Assembly (NCBI GenBank): GCA_030765055.1
Contig: CM060950.1
Location: forward strand, 462,547,689 to 462,611,688
Source of the DNA: Mantis religiosa
Taxonomy: Eukaryota; Arthropoda; Insecta; Mantodea; Mantidae
Direction: 5' to 3'
Length of the DNA stretch: 64,000 nt
Shown: positions 1-11,385 of the stretch, one piece after another
How positions within the stretch are numbered: position 1 is the stretch's first letter
How the letters are laid out: each line of letters begins with the position of its first letter
The notes under the pieces: model-generated
Told to the model about the DNA's origin: nothing
Seen by the model: only the letters and a program-made list of their open reading frames with translations
Databases searched by the model: none
Position numbers and translations under genes: made by a program

Positions 1-1280
1 GGAAACAAATTGTATTATATACAGATGAAAGCCACACTCAAATACTACTTTTCGACATAGTCACCATTCAAATTAAGGCATTTATCGTAGCGATGTACGA
101 GCTTGGAAATTCCTTCGTCGAAAAATTCGGCCGCCTGCGCCTTCAACCACTTCGTTACCTCTTCTTGCAGCTGTGCGTCGTCATCAAAACGCTGCATAGC
201 CAGCCACTTCTTCATTGCTGGGAATAGGTGGAAGTCGCTCGGTGCCAGGTCGGGACTGTACGGCGGATGAGGAAACAACTCCCACTTAAAAGATTCAAGA
301 ACTTCACGAGTGACATTTGCCGTGTGGGGCCGGGCGTTGTCGTGAATCAACAAGATCTTAGAGCTCGACATTCCTCTGCGCTTGTTTTGAATGGCTCTTC
401 TGAGTTTTTGGAGAGTTTGGCAATACCTTTGAGAGTTTATTGTAGTGCCTCTTTCCAGGAAGTCCACCAAAATCACACCTTTTCTGTCCCAAAAAACAGT
501 CGCCATCATCTTCCTTGCCGACATTGTTTGCATGCATTTCTTGGGTTTTTGGGGAGAACTTGTGTGCCCCCACTGCATCGATTGCAATTTCGTTTCACAG
601 TTCACGTGTTTCACCCATGTTTCGTCACCAGTAACGATGCGATCGAGTAGAGTCACCATCCTTATGGTAAACGTCCAAAAAGTTCAACGCTGCAGCCATT
701 CGCTGATTTTTATGGTCCTCTGTCAAGATTTTTGGAATCCATCTTGCACAAAACTTGTGGTAACCAAGCTTTTCGCTGATGATTTCGTGCAACAAACTTC
801 GCGAAATTTGTGGAAAACTCAAAGAAAGTTCCGTTATTGTGAACCTTCGATTTTCACGGACTTTAGCATCGACTTTTTCGACAAGTTCGGCAGTCAGTAT
901 TCTGGGTCTCCCACTTCGATCTTCGTCGTGAACATTGGTTCGGCCATTTTTAAATCTGATGACCCACTGACGCACTCCACCTTCAGTGATAATGTTGTCC
1001 CCATACACTTCACAAAGCTGCCGATAGATTTCTATCGCTTTACAGTTTTTTGCAGTCAGAAACCTTATTACTGCACGCACCTCGCAGCTCGCGGGATTTT
1101 CAATTAACGCAGACATTTCAAACCGTCACAGTATCTGAACGGAGCACAGCACGAACCTCTCACTAGCACGGCTAGATGCCGACTGAGCTGCGCAACGCTC
1201 TGACCCCAAGATGGCCGCGCTAGCCCCGCCCCTAGCGGAAACAGACGAAAACGTAATCTACTTTCTGGATAGCCCTCGTA
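1..1280 (-). mobile_element. mariner transposon, nearly full length
   Basis: A Tc1/mariner element read on the minus strand. Its 5' end is at about 1280, where the plus strand reads AGCCCTCGTA, the complement of the TACGAGGGCT terminus typical of this mariner group. The 3' end is cut by the window edge, so the second inverted repeat cannot be seen. Inside is one transposase gene broken by a single frameshift (see the entry at 45-1116). No other insertion interrupts it, which suggests a fairly young copy. Confidence 0.85.
45..1116 (-). pseudogene. mariner transposase (DD34D), one frameshift
   Basis: The enzyme would cut and paste the surrounding element at TA dinucleotides in the nucleus. The N-terminal frame (1116 down to 625) begins MSALIENPASCEV and holds the paired helix-turn-helix DNA-binding region with the linker RSGRPR. 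The second frame (659 down to 45) holds the catalytic domain: first Asp in TGDETW, second in HDNARPH, third in SPDLAPSD with 34 residues between the second and third, so DD34D. It ends GDYVEK, a usual mariner C-terminus. About 350 residues in total is normal. The two frames overlap near 640-660, where one base is missing in a CT run. No other stop is present. The call is secure; the present copy would not make active transposase. Confidence 0.9.
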
Positions 1281-2239
1281 CAAATAGCAAGTATCGGACT
1301 TTTACCGAAAAACAAGCATCTTCTAAAAATTTGGATGAATAGAAACACAAAACGATTGTAAAAATGACATAATCTGATAGAGAAAATATTCTGCATAAGA
1401 CAGTGTGTTCAAAGCTGCAAATTAATTATTTATGTCATGTTATTGGAGAGGTGGCAACAACGCGAGGGTAGAAAAGGACGAAGGTAATGAGAATTATCGT
1501 GTGTTAGATATATATCTCATCTACTTCCATAGTGTGTTTAAGGAAGCTTTAGTAAACTGTAAGAGATAGACTAAACCGTTTCTTTCTTTCCTTTCTTTTC
1601 CGTCTTGGCTATGCAAAGAGAATGAAATATCAAAATCGCTACGTACCGGCATCAGCTGTTTAAAGGTTTGACTATCACATAAGCCTGTATATACTCCTAC
1701 TCTCATTGCATCGACAAGGAAAATGTGATAAAACTAATTGTTTGTCTGGTTTAACATTGTAATTATGTGTGGTTATTGTTTCTTGTAGGTATTGCATCGT
1801 ACATATTTCGATAAGATAGCATTTGTTCGATAAGAATATGTAATTTTACATATTCTGATGTAAACGGCATTTTAAATGACTCCATCTCCAAACTTATATT
1901 GTGTTATTACGAGATTATTTGCCTACAAGTTCCGTATCAGATTGCATTAAGAAAGTACTACGTCACCAATTCTTATGTTGGACTCCTCCTACACTGCCCA
2001 GCTTATAAACACTTAAAACAAAGAAGGATCAGTAATGAATACCTGTACGTGTGACGTAGGAGTGTCGTCCACCCATCCTGCGATCGTGTTTTGTCTGCAT
2101 AAACACGTGCTCATTGTTACGAAGTAAAGAGGTGTGACACTGGGATATATCGCGGTTTTGTGCGCAGATGCAGTTGTCTGTAGCAAACGTGTTTGTAGTA
2201 ACAAGTTTTTGGGAGTTGAAATGGATTATTGGTGTGCAG
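1281..2239. other. no recognisable feature
   Basis: AT-rich DNA between the mariner and the SINE cluster. Only short open frames without protein resemblance are present, and I see no repeat shared with the rest of the window. Confidence 0.5.
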
Positions 2240-3345
2240 AGAAGACTTTGAAATTAATGGAAATTAATTGTTCTTTCACACTGACCGCGTGTAGGCTAAA
2301 GTATGGAAAAATAGAGTCAGACTGAAAAATTCAATGCCATAACCGGGATTTGAACCACGGATCTTCTGGTTGCCGTCCAGCCGCTCTAACCTTTGAGCTA
2401 CTATGGCGAACGTGCCGACATTACATTAAATTCTCCAACTGACTCGTGTTTTCCCCGGTAAACCACTTAGGAGTTCTCATAAATACATGAGATAACTACC
2501 TTAATGGCGACTTGTTATGCTGTAAGTACTTTAAGACCCGGGCTTTATAGTACGAACCACTATTAGCTACAATTAATAGTCAGTTGGAGAATTTAATGTC
2601 ATGTCGGCGCTTTGGCCATAGTAGCTCAAGGGTTAAAGCAACATCTACTGGACAACAAACCAAGACGGTCACGGCCTCGCACCAGCCGGTCTGACGACAG
2701 CATCCAGCGCGTAGAGGACGTTGTTTTGGTGGATCGTCGATTGAGCATTTTCAGATTTACGTGCAGGTTTGTGTGCACAGATCCCACGGAAATGCCAATT
2801 TTGCAGGCAATGTCTACAGCTGTCTTGGTTTTTGGAAATTAATTGTTCTTTCACACTGACCGTGTGCAGGCTAAAATATGGGAAGGTAGCGCCAGACTGA
2901 AAAATTCAATGCCATAGCCGGGATTTGAACCACGGATCTTATTGTCTCCATCCAGCCGCTCTAAACCATTGAGCTACTATGGCCAACGTGCCGATATGAC
3001 ATTAAATTCTCCAACTGACTCCATACTTTAGCCTATACACGGCTAGTTTGAAATAACAATTAATTTCCATTAATTGACCTAATAGTGGTTAACTATAAAG
3101 CCCGGGCCTTGAAGTACTTACATGTTGTAAGTCACCATTAAGGTAGTTGTCTCATGTGTTTGTGAGAACTCCTAAGTGGTTTACCGGGAAAATACGAGTC
3201 AGTTGGAGAATTTAATGTCATGTAGGCACGTTGGCCATAGCAGCTCAAGGGTTAGAGCGGCTGGATAGAAACCAGAAGATCCGTGGTTCAAATCCCGGCT
3301 ATGACATTGAATTTTTCAGTCTGGCTCTACCATTCCATGTCTTTG
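2240..3345. repeat. SINE-I cluster: tRNA-like units in alternating orientation
   Basis: Four copies of a tRNA-derived SINE lie about 300 bp apart with heads at 2336-2407 (minus), 2616-2660 (plus, truncated), 2915-2990 (minus) and 3233-3305 (plus). Each head has a pol III A box (TAGCTCAAGGGTTAGAG) and B box (GGTTCAAATCCC). The 2336-2407 head folds as a degenerate cloverleaf with a seven-pair acceptor stem and a GCTC/GAGC D arm. A shared flank (TTGGAGAATTTAATGTCATG) precedes each head and a tail containing TAATTTCCATTAATT follows it. The T arm is mispaired, so these are not functional tRNA genes. Other copies lie near 29.7, 30.7, 31.0 and 36.0 kb. Confidence 0.75.
2685..2848 (-). pseudogene. 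possible mariner-like helix-turn-helix fragment
   Basis: On the minus strand this stretch reads ACKIGISVGSVHTNLH, which resembles the second helix-turn-helix of mariner transposases (VGIS.GSVHTILHE). It sits inside a broken SINE-I unit, so it may be a scrap carried in by an insertion. No catalytic part is present. The short length makes the call tentative. Confidence 0.4.
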
Positions 3346-3740
3346 TTTTTGTCACACGATGTTTTGCCTTCATTGAACCGTCGCACTCAGGAAGGCACAT
3401 TGGACACATTCATGGTACTATCACCACATGCCTCACTCAACTGGCGATGAATTTAAATACGTGTCACGCCACGAAAATGGAGAAAACGAATGATTAAACT
3501 CTGTTCTTGCAATGAAAACGTCGCAATTTTAAGTATCAAAAACAGTTCTAACTCTCGTCGTTGCCACTATAGTTCTATGCACTGTACGGTGCTGCCATCC
3601 CTGTGACGCATTTACAAAGAGTCCACGTGTATTTTAAAAAGAAACAGAAGTTGCTATCTATAGGTGTTATAACTTGAACGCAGCTCGTACACGATTCGTG
3701 TCAATTGTTCATGGTGTCAGAAGTTTTGAAAATACATATA
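3346..3740. other. no recognisable feature
   Basis: Spacer between the SINE cluster and the next DNA transposon; no gene, repeat or RNA seen. Confidence 0.4.
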
Positions 3741-4452
3741 CAGGATGTTACAAAAAGGTACGCCCAAACTTTCAGGAAACATTCCCCACACACAAAGAAA
3801 GAAAATATGTTATGTGGACATGTGACCGGAAACGCTAAATTTCCATGTTAGAGCTCATTTTACTATTTCTCTTAAAATGTAAATTGAAATCATTCGTGCA
3901 GACAATTGTCAAAATACCCCATTGTGGTTCATGCACGTTGGAGCTCCTGCACATTTCAGTCGAAGTGTTCGTACGCTTCTCAACAACAGATTCGGTGACC
4001 AATAGATTGGTAGAGGCGGACCAATTCCATGGCCTCCACGCTCTCCTGACCTCAACCCTCTTGACTTTCATTTATGGTGGCATTTGAAACCTCTTGTCTA
4101 CACAACCCAGGTACCAAATGTAGAGACTCTTCGTGCTCGTATTGTGGACGGCTGTTCTCCAGGGCTGCATCAGCGCATCAGGGATTCCAGGCGACGGAGG
4201 ATGGATGCATGTAACCTCGCTAACGGAGGACATTTTGAACATTTCCTGTAATAAAGTGTTTAAAGTCACGCTGGTACGTTCTGTTGTGTGTTTCCATTCC
4301 ATGATTAATGTGATTTGAAGAGAAGTAATAAAATGAGCTCTAACATGGAAATTAAGCGTTTGCGGACACATGTCCGGATAACATATTTTCTTTCTTTGTG
4401 TGTGAGGAATGTTTCCTGAAAGTTTGGCCGTACCTTTTTGTAACATCCTGTA
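3741..4452 (+). mobile_element. internally deleted mariner/Tc1-type transposon with long TIRs
   Basis: The ends are inverted repeats of roughly 115-125 bp. The left begins TACAGGATGTTACAAAAAGG and the right ends GTAACATCCTGTA, giving a TA target at each end. The inner edges both reach the motif GAGCTCATTTTA and its complement. Only the C-terminal third of a transposase remains between them, so this is a non-autonomous deletion derivative. The element at 46871-48221 has a similar CAGG(A/G)T terminus and the same transposase class. Confidence 0.85.
3928..4251 (+). pseudogene. transposase C-terminal remnant (mariner/Tc1 type)
   Basis: In frame with the stop at 4249-4251 the sequence reads WPPRSPDLNPLDFHLWW, the third catalytic region of this transposase type, followed by a short C-terminal tail. 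Upstream, GAPAHFSRSV matches the second catalytic block (consensus QHDGAPAHF), but the aspartate is replaced in FMHVGAPAHF. An in-frame TAG lies at 4003-4005, where family members have Trp before IGRGG. N-terminal DNA-binding and first catalytic parts are deleted. Not functional. Confidence 0.8.
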
Positions 4453-5084
4453 TGTTTATATTTTTTGAAGAGTACACGTGTATGTCCAATGTTCAGTATT
4501 GTTTAAATGAAAATGCTCGGAGGTCATTGTGCCTTATATCGCAATTAAACCGCCTCGTTGTCACCTTGGCAGATGTCCATTGGAACTCCCAATATGAATG
4601 ATGTTGGTATGCACGCGAATAGCGATCAAGGCGTGCATAACACGTGTGTATTGCTGCAGCCCAGAATATTAATTCATATAAAACTCTTGCTTCTTCATCC
4701 AAGATTACTTTAGGTGTAACATTAAAACATTTCCTTGAAGGAAAAAAAAAGAAGTTTAAAACAATTTTACAGTAGCGAAGATAGTTTTCTGCCGGTGACC
4801 TACTTTCTTCGCGGACTGGAGAGAGTCTATGACCAAGCGTCACTTGCATCTTCTTCTAGGGCTAGAAGAAGGAAAACAATGCAGCAAGGCCATATTTCAC
4901 GGACTCGTCTTTACTAAAACGTATACCTTAAGATATATGAGCACGTGCTCCTCTTAGCCACCGAGAAACAACAGATTTTCTGGGGTGATGCCTTTTTGGC
5001 TTGTAGCGCATGGAAGTGAGTTAGCCGATTCTCGTACGAAGATATGTTTCATCTTTACAGATAAGCGACCTTCCTTCATCTCTA
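4453..5084. other. no recognisable feature
   Basis: AT-rich spacer. Short open frames have no recognisable motifs and no splice-bounded exon is evident. Confidence 0.4.
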
Positions 5085-6165
5085 TTATGTGTTTCAAATG
5101 GGAAGAGTTCTGGAGTCCAGCTAATCAGATGCCGTATCACACTCAGCGTTGCCAGCTTGTTGCCCCACTCCTTTCATATTTCCTTCTCTCTCGCACACTC
5201 ATACAACATGCAGGTCTGCTTGGCGCAGACGTAAGGGTAAGCAAATTATATTTTACAAACCTTTACAATGATGCAGTTGCCGAAATCTAAATTGGAAAAA
5301 GCATTTTCGCAAATTATGTATATTTTTAAATACTATAACTATAATTATAGTTTATGAATTATCTGTTTTTCTATTCCAATGGAACTGCCAGTGGCTCATC
5401 CATATCGCTGTCAATGTCACTTACGTCAATTCCTCGTTGTCAGTCTTCATCTTCTGAGTCTTGCAAATTTATGATTATAGCTTGCAAAACCTCGTCATGT
5501 GCTATTTCTTTCTTAAAATCGTCTTCTTGAAGGTTTTCTGCATGCCTCACGCAGTTTTCCCAGTCCTGTTGTGGTACCTTGTCAATTTCTTCGTGAACAA
5601 GTCGTTCAACGTCCGTCATTTTAAAAGTATTATTTCTGTTTGCAATCCCCCTTTTTATTTGGGCCCACACCAACTCAATTGGATTATATTGGCAGTGCTA
5701 AGGTGGGAGGCGTATTACCTCGTGTCCCGTTTCAATTGCAAGTTGATCCAGTTAATACACTTTTTCCGTGTTTTTAAACGGTAGTACTCTTTGCAATACC
5801 TAATTTTTAGTCTCTGTTTCCGAAATTTTTTTGAAGAACGTGTTCACCTTAAAAATAATACTTCGAACCTGACTTCGCAATACCTGCATGATTTACTCGC
5901 CACTAAATTCACCGCAAGAAGCCATTGCACTATTTAACTCTTACTCTACTGTTGTGTAAAGAACAACTGAATAATATTGATCTGAACTCTCCACGTCTTA
6001 TCGAGCATTCATTCATAAACATAAGCATACAGCATTCCACAGGCTAACAGGAAATGAAGTGTTTGCTCTTTCTCGAATTTAACACCTTGACTTACTCACA
6101 GTAATTATGTTATCACGTCATGTCAGTAGTTTAAATTTCAGTTCTGAGTAATTAAAAGTATTATA
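5085..6165 (-). mobile_element. DNA transposon 'Tx', copy 1 (truncated)
   Basis: Begins with TTATGTGTTTCAAATGGGAA directly after a TA, the same terminus as the complete copies at 18576-21085 and 26334-29474. It carries the same minus-strand transposase remnant. Homology stops near 6160, where a giant ATAC microsatellite begins, so the right half is absent. TA targets and the DDE remnant place Tx in the Tc1/mariner superfamily. Confidence 0.75.
5440..5745 (-). pseudogene. Tx transposase C-terminal remnant (DDE)
   Basis: Minus-strand reading gives QYNPIELVWAQIKRG followed by an acidic tail ending LQDSEDED. NPIEL.WA is the third catalytic block of a Tc1/IS630-like DDE endonuclease, with Glu as the last acidic residue. 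An in-frame stop precedes it, so the open stretch (5673 down to 5440, 77 codons) starts inside the domain. The rest of the enzyme is missing. The same remnant occurs at 18930-19260 and 26720-27000 in the sister copies. Confidence 0.7.
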
Positions 6166-6680
6166 TATGTACATACATACATACATACATACATACATAC
6201 ATACATACATACATACATACATACATACATACATACATACATACATACATACATACATACATACATACATACATACATACATACATACATACATACATAC
6301 ATACATACATACATACATACATACATACATACATACATACATACATACATACATACATACATACATACATACATACATACATACATACATACATACATAC
6401 ATACATACATACATACATACATACATACATACATACATACATACATACATACATACATACATACATACATACATACATACATACATACATACATACATAC
6501 ATACATACATACATACATACATACATACATACATACATACATACATACATACATACATACATACATACATACATACATACATACATACATACATACATAC
6601 ATACATACATACATACATACATACATACATACATACATACATACATACATACATACATACATACATACATACATACATAC
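6166..6680. repeat. (ATAC)n microsatellite, about 128 perfect units
   Basis: An uninterrupted run of the tetranucleotide ATAC, about 515 bp long with no visible substitution from about 6170 to 6680. Three more units follow at 7241-7254 on the far side of the solo LTR, so the array was split by that insertion. All three frames are open on the minus strand only because the repeat contains no stop codon. Confidence 0.97.
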
Positions 6681-7240
6681 TGTGACTTTGTAGGTTCGTG
6701 AAATGAAAAGTCCAATTTCACCACTCAAAAATGTTCTTTATTTCCACCGACTTACAGTTTAACACTTGCCAATTACACAGAATTACTTGCTGCACACAAT
6801 TACAATTCACCAGTCCGTCCGTTACAATTTCACTTGTACTCGCGATTACATAAACTCCGATGCACATACCAGTTACGTACAGTCTTCCGTTGCACAATCT
6901 TCTCGTTCATTAACACGTCACTGACTAACTCTTACACCAAGAACTGCGACTGTCTCCTCACTCACACTCACTAACCAACTGACTGACTGACTGACTTCAC
7001 TTCGCTCCGGCAGCCCCTTTTTATAGGAATATCGCCGCCTTCTAGTGTCCACAGGAATGTTCCAGTAAAAGAATGATCGAGAACCAGGTGTAAGAGAAAC
7101 AGACGGCACAGTCATGTTTTTCTCCCGACCACTGCCTGTCACCACTATAAGACAGATGAGGGGGAGGTGTAGCTAACACGAACCTCCCCTGTCTTCCGCT
7201 CCCAGCTGCTTCCACAGGGTGTTCCAGCGCTCGCGTCACA
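6681..7240 (-). mobile_element. solo LTR of a Ty3/gypsy-type element
   Basis: The reverse complement starts TGT and ends ACA and matches the LTRs at 40086-40592 and 42023-42525 at both ends, with divergence and length differences in the middle (560 bp here). It is flanked by a 4 bp duplication, ATAC, although the target is itself an ATAC repeat, so this evidence is weak. No internal region remains: a solo LTR left by recombination between two LTRs. Confidence 0.85.
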
Positions 7241-7254
7241 ATACATACATACAC

Positions 7255-7855
7255 AGAACCATCGTCCATACTGCTCATATCAATCATGTAGGTATTAAAT
7301 TATTACGTTTTTACCAGAGGCGTATATTATGGCCTATCAAAGCTATCACCGAAGCACATATCTAAAGTAAACTAGAAATTAATAAGCAATATTAATAATA
7401 ATTGCAATACCAGCCAGTCTCCCCAATAATGAATTGGTACGTAGGGTGGAATATCTCTCGTTCCCCATCATTGAACAGAGGGTGAAACGGTACTCTCTTC
7501 CTCGAGTTGATTAATTAACTGTTAAGGAATATATAGAAGATTAATTGAATGTTAATGGAATATATACATATATTGAAACAAATATTTTGTGTGCAGTGTC
7601 AAGTTTGTTACGGACTCTGAACGGTGGGATTTTTTCTCCCCTAGGAGAGCTGACCGCAACAATAAATAATGGGCCGCAACCCGCGTTTAGTTTCAAACAT
7701 AGTTTGACAAGAAGGGGACATTTTGGGTGGTCTAGGGTGAGATTCTCGTAACTGGGACTCCATATGTGTTCTACCGACCAACTAATTAAAAATAATGAAC
7801 TGAAGGGGAAACGAAGTGTCATATGACCTACTGGGAACAAATATATATCTAAAGT
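7255..7855. other. no recognisable feature
   Basis: AT-rich sequence with short direct repeats (GAATATATA-containing) around 7515-7570. No coding evidence. Confidence 0.4.
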
Positions 7856-8000
7856 TCGGTCGCTAGCTGGGGTCGAGCTAGGCCGTCGTGTGACAGCACC
7901 CGGACAGAAATCGCGTTCATTAAAGCAGTCGCTACCTGAGGGTCGAGCTAGAACCGTCGTGCGACAGCACGAAGGCAGAAATCGCGTTCATTAAGGTTAT
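7856..8000. repeat. two tandem units of ~71 bp
   Basis: Two adjacent units share GGTCGAGCTAG, CCGTCGTG, GACAGCAC and AGAAATCGCGTTCATTAA. A weaker third relative of the 3' part follows around 8045-8065 (AAATCACGTTCAATTAA). Unit identity unknown; possibly part of a promoter or LTR of an element I do not recognise. Confidence 0.6.
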
Positions 8001-10790
8001 TTTGGCTACTGTGGCCTAAACTGAACGGACGAGTAAACTAAAGAAATCACGTTCAATTAAAGGTAGTTAGTAGCTGGGTGCTAATCCGATGAGTCGTGTT
8101 ATAGACACGGGAGTACAACCACGCCAGCGCGAAGCCTACCATTCAGAGTTCGCCTAATTGACATGTATTTCGAGAGTAATTGAAATACAATCGATCGTCA
8201 TAAGAGAATTAACCCGTGTTTCTTTCCAAGTACCCTAACTGATCCACCCAAAACGCCCTGAATCAAGAGATCCTTGCCACAGATCCTATATTCATAAATA
8301 TTAGGATAACTCCAAGAGCAGCCGAGGACATCGATATTTTTCAAATTTTATTGGTGATGCTGACGACCATAGGAGTCAAGCCCCTGCCAAATAATTGAGC
8401 CGAACTGAGCGGCAATACTCAACACTCGACACCCCGACATCCCTTAAGGGGCAAGCAGAGCTTCGGTAGCTACTGTTGCAGCCTTCTCTTTGGTAAGGGG
8501 CAGTGAGGGACGAGGGGGAGGAATGCAGGATTATACTTGCCAAGGCTTCGGAATCTTAGATCGCTAGACTCATACGAGCTTCTCCGAAATGTACCGTACG
8601 GACACAACTGTCCATGGAATTCGGCATAGCACGTGGAGTTAAGGGCAAGAAAGAGCATGTTTTCAATTATTGAGTGATTGTTGCGGTCCTCAACAGCCGT
8701 ATTAGTAGATATTGTTTATTTCATAGTGTACAATCTACCAAGACAGTTGCTAGCGCTAATTCTTCGAAATGGGTGAAGAATGTGTAATTAAACAATTAGT
8801 GCAAAGACCATTCTCGCACTTTAAATACGAGGATAAGTTAGTGACAATAAAACAGGGAAGGCCTACTCCAGCTTTTCCGCACTTACAGTGTGAACAGAAG
8901 GAAATAATAAGAACCTTTATAAAAGGTATTTTAGTATAAGTAATTATGATAAAAAGAGTGGCTGTCTGGGCCATTCGAACTAAATAAACTTTATTGCTGC
9001 CCATGCGTGTTGTTTGCAACTCAGAAAATACCCTGGAATATTACGGATTTTGCAAATTTAGCTTATTTAATCAGAGCTTTGGATAAACATAAAATATCAA
9101 CAAAACATAAAATCTTTCACGGCATTAAAAACTTTCGGCACCCAACGGGTAGATCATGCATTGAATTACTAAAAGAGAGTTGCTGACAGTTTGCACAATG
9201 AAAAGGAATAGAAATCTATTGAAAATATTGATTGATACAGTGGTTCTTCTTGCGAAACAGAAATGTTCATTTATAGCCCATGTCACAATCCCAGCATACG
9301 CCACTGGTTTTTTCAGTCCGAAAGATTTTAGCAGCAGTTAAACTATGTGAAGCTATATAATTAATTTCGTTTGAAAGAGGAATATTTTAAAGCTATATAA
9401 CCAAGTACCTTGTTAGAACAAAATTGGAAACTGCGTCTGCTGGAGAATAGCAAACGCGATACTGCCGCGCCTCTGGCGGCAGGAGATAAAACCACGAGAA
9501 GGGAACAAGAGAAATGCAGAGTGCAATGAAAAACGACAAAGCGACTGGAATTTCTATTTTATATATTTCCATAGCTACAAACTTCAAACTTTCCATGCCT
9601 AATGGGTTTTATAGTAGAAAATACCACACCAGTTTTCAGTAATTTCTGATCATTAGTTTTAAGGCAAGGCTACACTGAAAATTCGCCGAAACTGATGAAA
9701 ATCATAGAATTTTCTTTTTTGGCATTTTTGGTAGCTTAGTGTTTGTAGTAATAGATGGCATGCTAATTTTATCATTTGCACCATTTTAGACCATCACGTA
9801 GCAATGTAAAAATACCTTTAACAATCGTTAAAAGTAACAATCATGACTTTAGAATTAATTTTCCGAGAAACCTTTTTTCTAACACTTTTCAGTATACAAA
9901 ATGCCTTACGCGTCAAAATGTTTCATTTAACTTGGTGAAACTTAAGGACAGGTCCATAATATGTAAATAAGAAGCGTCACATTCTCCTTTTTCTGTTAAT
10001 GCTCATGTTTTGAAAATTATATGCTGTCAAGTAATAAAATAAGTTAATATTTTCAAAATGTTGAGAGCTAACACGTGGAAAATATTTTAGAACAAATGCT
10101 ACAAGAGTATTCCAAAAAATAAGAACGTGGGTCTTCTAAAAATCTTCTGTACTAGCCGAAAACAAAGATTCAACTTAAAAGCTCAATTTTTTTTGGTGCG
10201 TAGAACATTTTTAATTTTTACATTTTCACAAATGTAAATGTATATTTGCATTTTAATTTTTAACTGTATAAACAACTCCAGTCTCTTTGTAGAAGAACAA
10301 TACATTACTTTTAGGAAAATTATTTTTTAAATTATGTAGTACATTGAATTTAATTTTTGTTGACCTCCTAAGAGTAAAAATTGACATTCAAAACAAAGGC
10401 AATTGCTGTATCTCATAACCAATAACTGACGAACTTGTAAATAAATTTGGAAAATCCATGTGCTAAATTTGTAGCGGAACGTAGCGGAATTTTGCTCAAC
10501 CAATATCGAGTTTCAATGTAATTTGATGGAAACACTACATTTAATACACCTAACCCTTCAGAAAACCCATTTAAGTTGATTGCGCATCTCTTTAAATATT
10601 AGTGCCACGCACATTTTGCTGAAACTTTTAGTATCTGGCGCAGTTTGTAAGATGAATTTGTGTGGTCAACTTTCCTATTCTCTATGGCATCAGTGCTGTT
10701 GGCTGCACTGAGTAGCATGCGCTGCTGCTCCTTTGTTTTTATCGTAAGTGTAGTTCATATGTGGAAAAGGTTTGTTTTTATAGTGAGTTG
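8001..10790. other. no recognisable gene
   Basis: Mostly AT-rich. The part at 8060-8660 has higher GC and could be an old mobile element, but I see no protein motif, inverted terminus or poly(A) tail. 9600-10700 looks like plain intronic or intergenic DNA. Confidence 0.4.
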
Positions 10791-10868
10791 AGTTTGTTTG
10801 TTGTATTGTGATAGTGCTTCATTCGCAATTATTGTAACAAATCTCAAAAAGAAGTGAGTAAAACTTCA

Positions 10869-10914
10869 ATGAGAATTGCTGCTGCTGCTGCCATTCTTCT
10901 ATTTACATCAAAAG
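10869..10914 (+). CDS. candidate first exon of the host gene (signal-peptide-like)
   Basis: ATG at 10869 opens MRIAAAAAILLFTSK and is followed after one extra base by a GT (AAAG|GTGACC). The peptide has one basic residue and a short hydrophobic run, as in a signal sequence. The one leftover base joins the two leading bases of the exon at 21705 to make a Gly codon, so the phase fits. Against it: the donor is weak at +5 and +6, the exon is short, and a GCT microrepeat makes the run of alanines. Treat as a hypothesis. Confidence 0.35.
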
Positions 10915-10919
10915 GTGAC

Positions 10920-11385
10920 CTAATAGAATCACTGTTAACTCTTGGGCTATAATATGTTTTCACTTAACATTTACCTCAAGCATAGCATTCTAGTATCATT
11001 ACTTACTATTATGGCTAGAACACCTTAAAGTTTCATTATATTTTGCTTTGAATTAGCCACTGTACTCCTAACCTAACCTGGTATGAATCATATACCTACT
11101 GTTGCAACAGGAAAGCAATACAATGTTAAATCAGGCTTTATTCCTATTCTAAACAATAATAATTTAATATAAGCTGCTATCCACAGCTTTCACTTGCATG
11201 TAAACCATATTTCACAAACACTACATGTCAGTGGAAATGTTTGTTTACTTTCAAAAGAAGTAAGTGGGAAATAATATATAAAGAATGGTAGCAGAGAGGT
11301 TCAGTAGCTTCCACAAACATCCAGAAGATGTCTCTGCACATTACCACAGTTACAGAATCAAATCTCGTAGTTTAAACATGAGAAT
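10920..11385. other. no recognisable feature
   Basis: AT-rich spacer before the LINE remnant. Confidence 0.4.

Noticed and set aside
228..1107. Plus-strand ORFs opposite the first mariner
   Set aside because: Antisense shadows of the transposase without family motifs.
2336..2407. tRNA gene
   Set aside because: Cloverleaf is imperfect in the T arm and the same head recurs in many SINE copies with shared tails.
6118..6728. Long open frames of MYVC/YIHT type on both strands
   Set aside because: They only reflect the ATAC repeat, which contains no stop in these frames.
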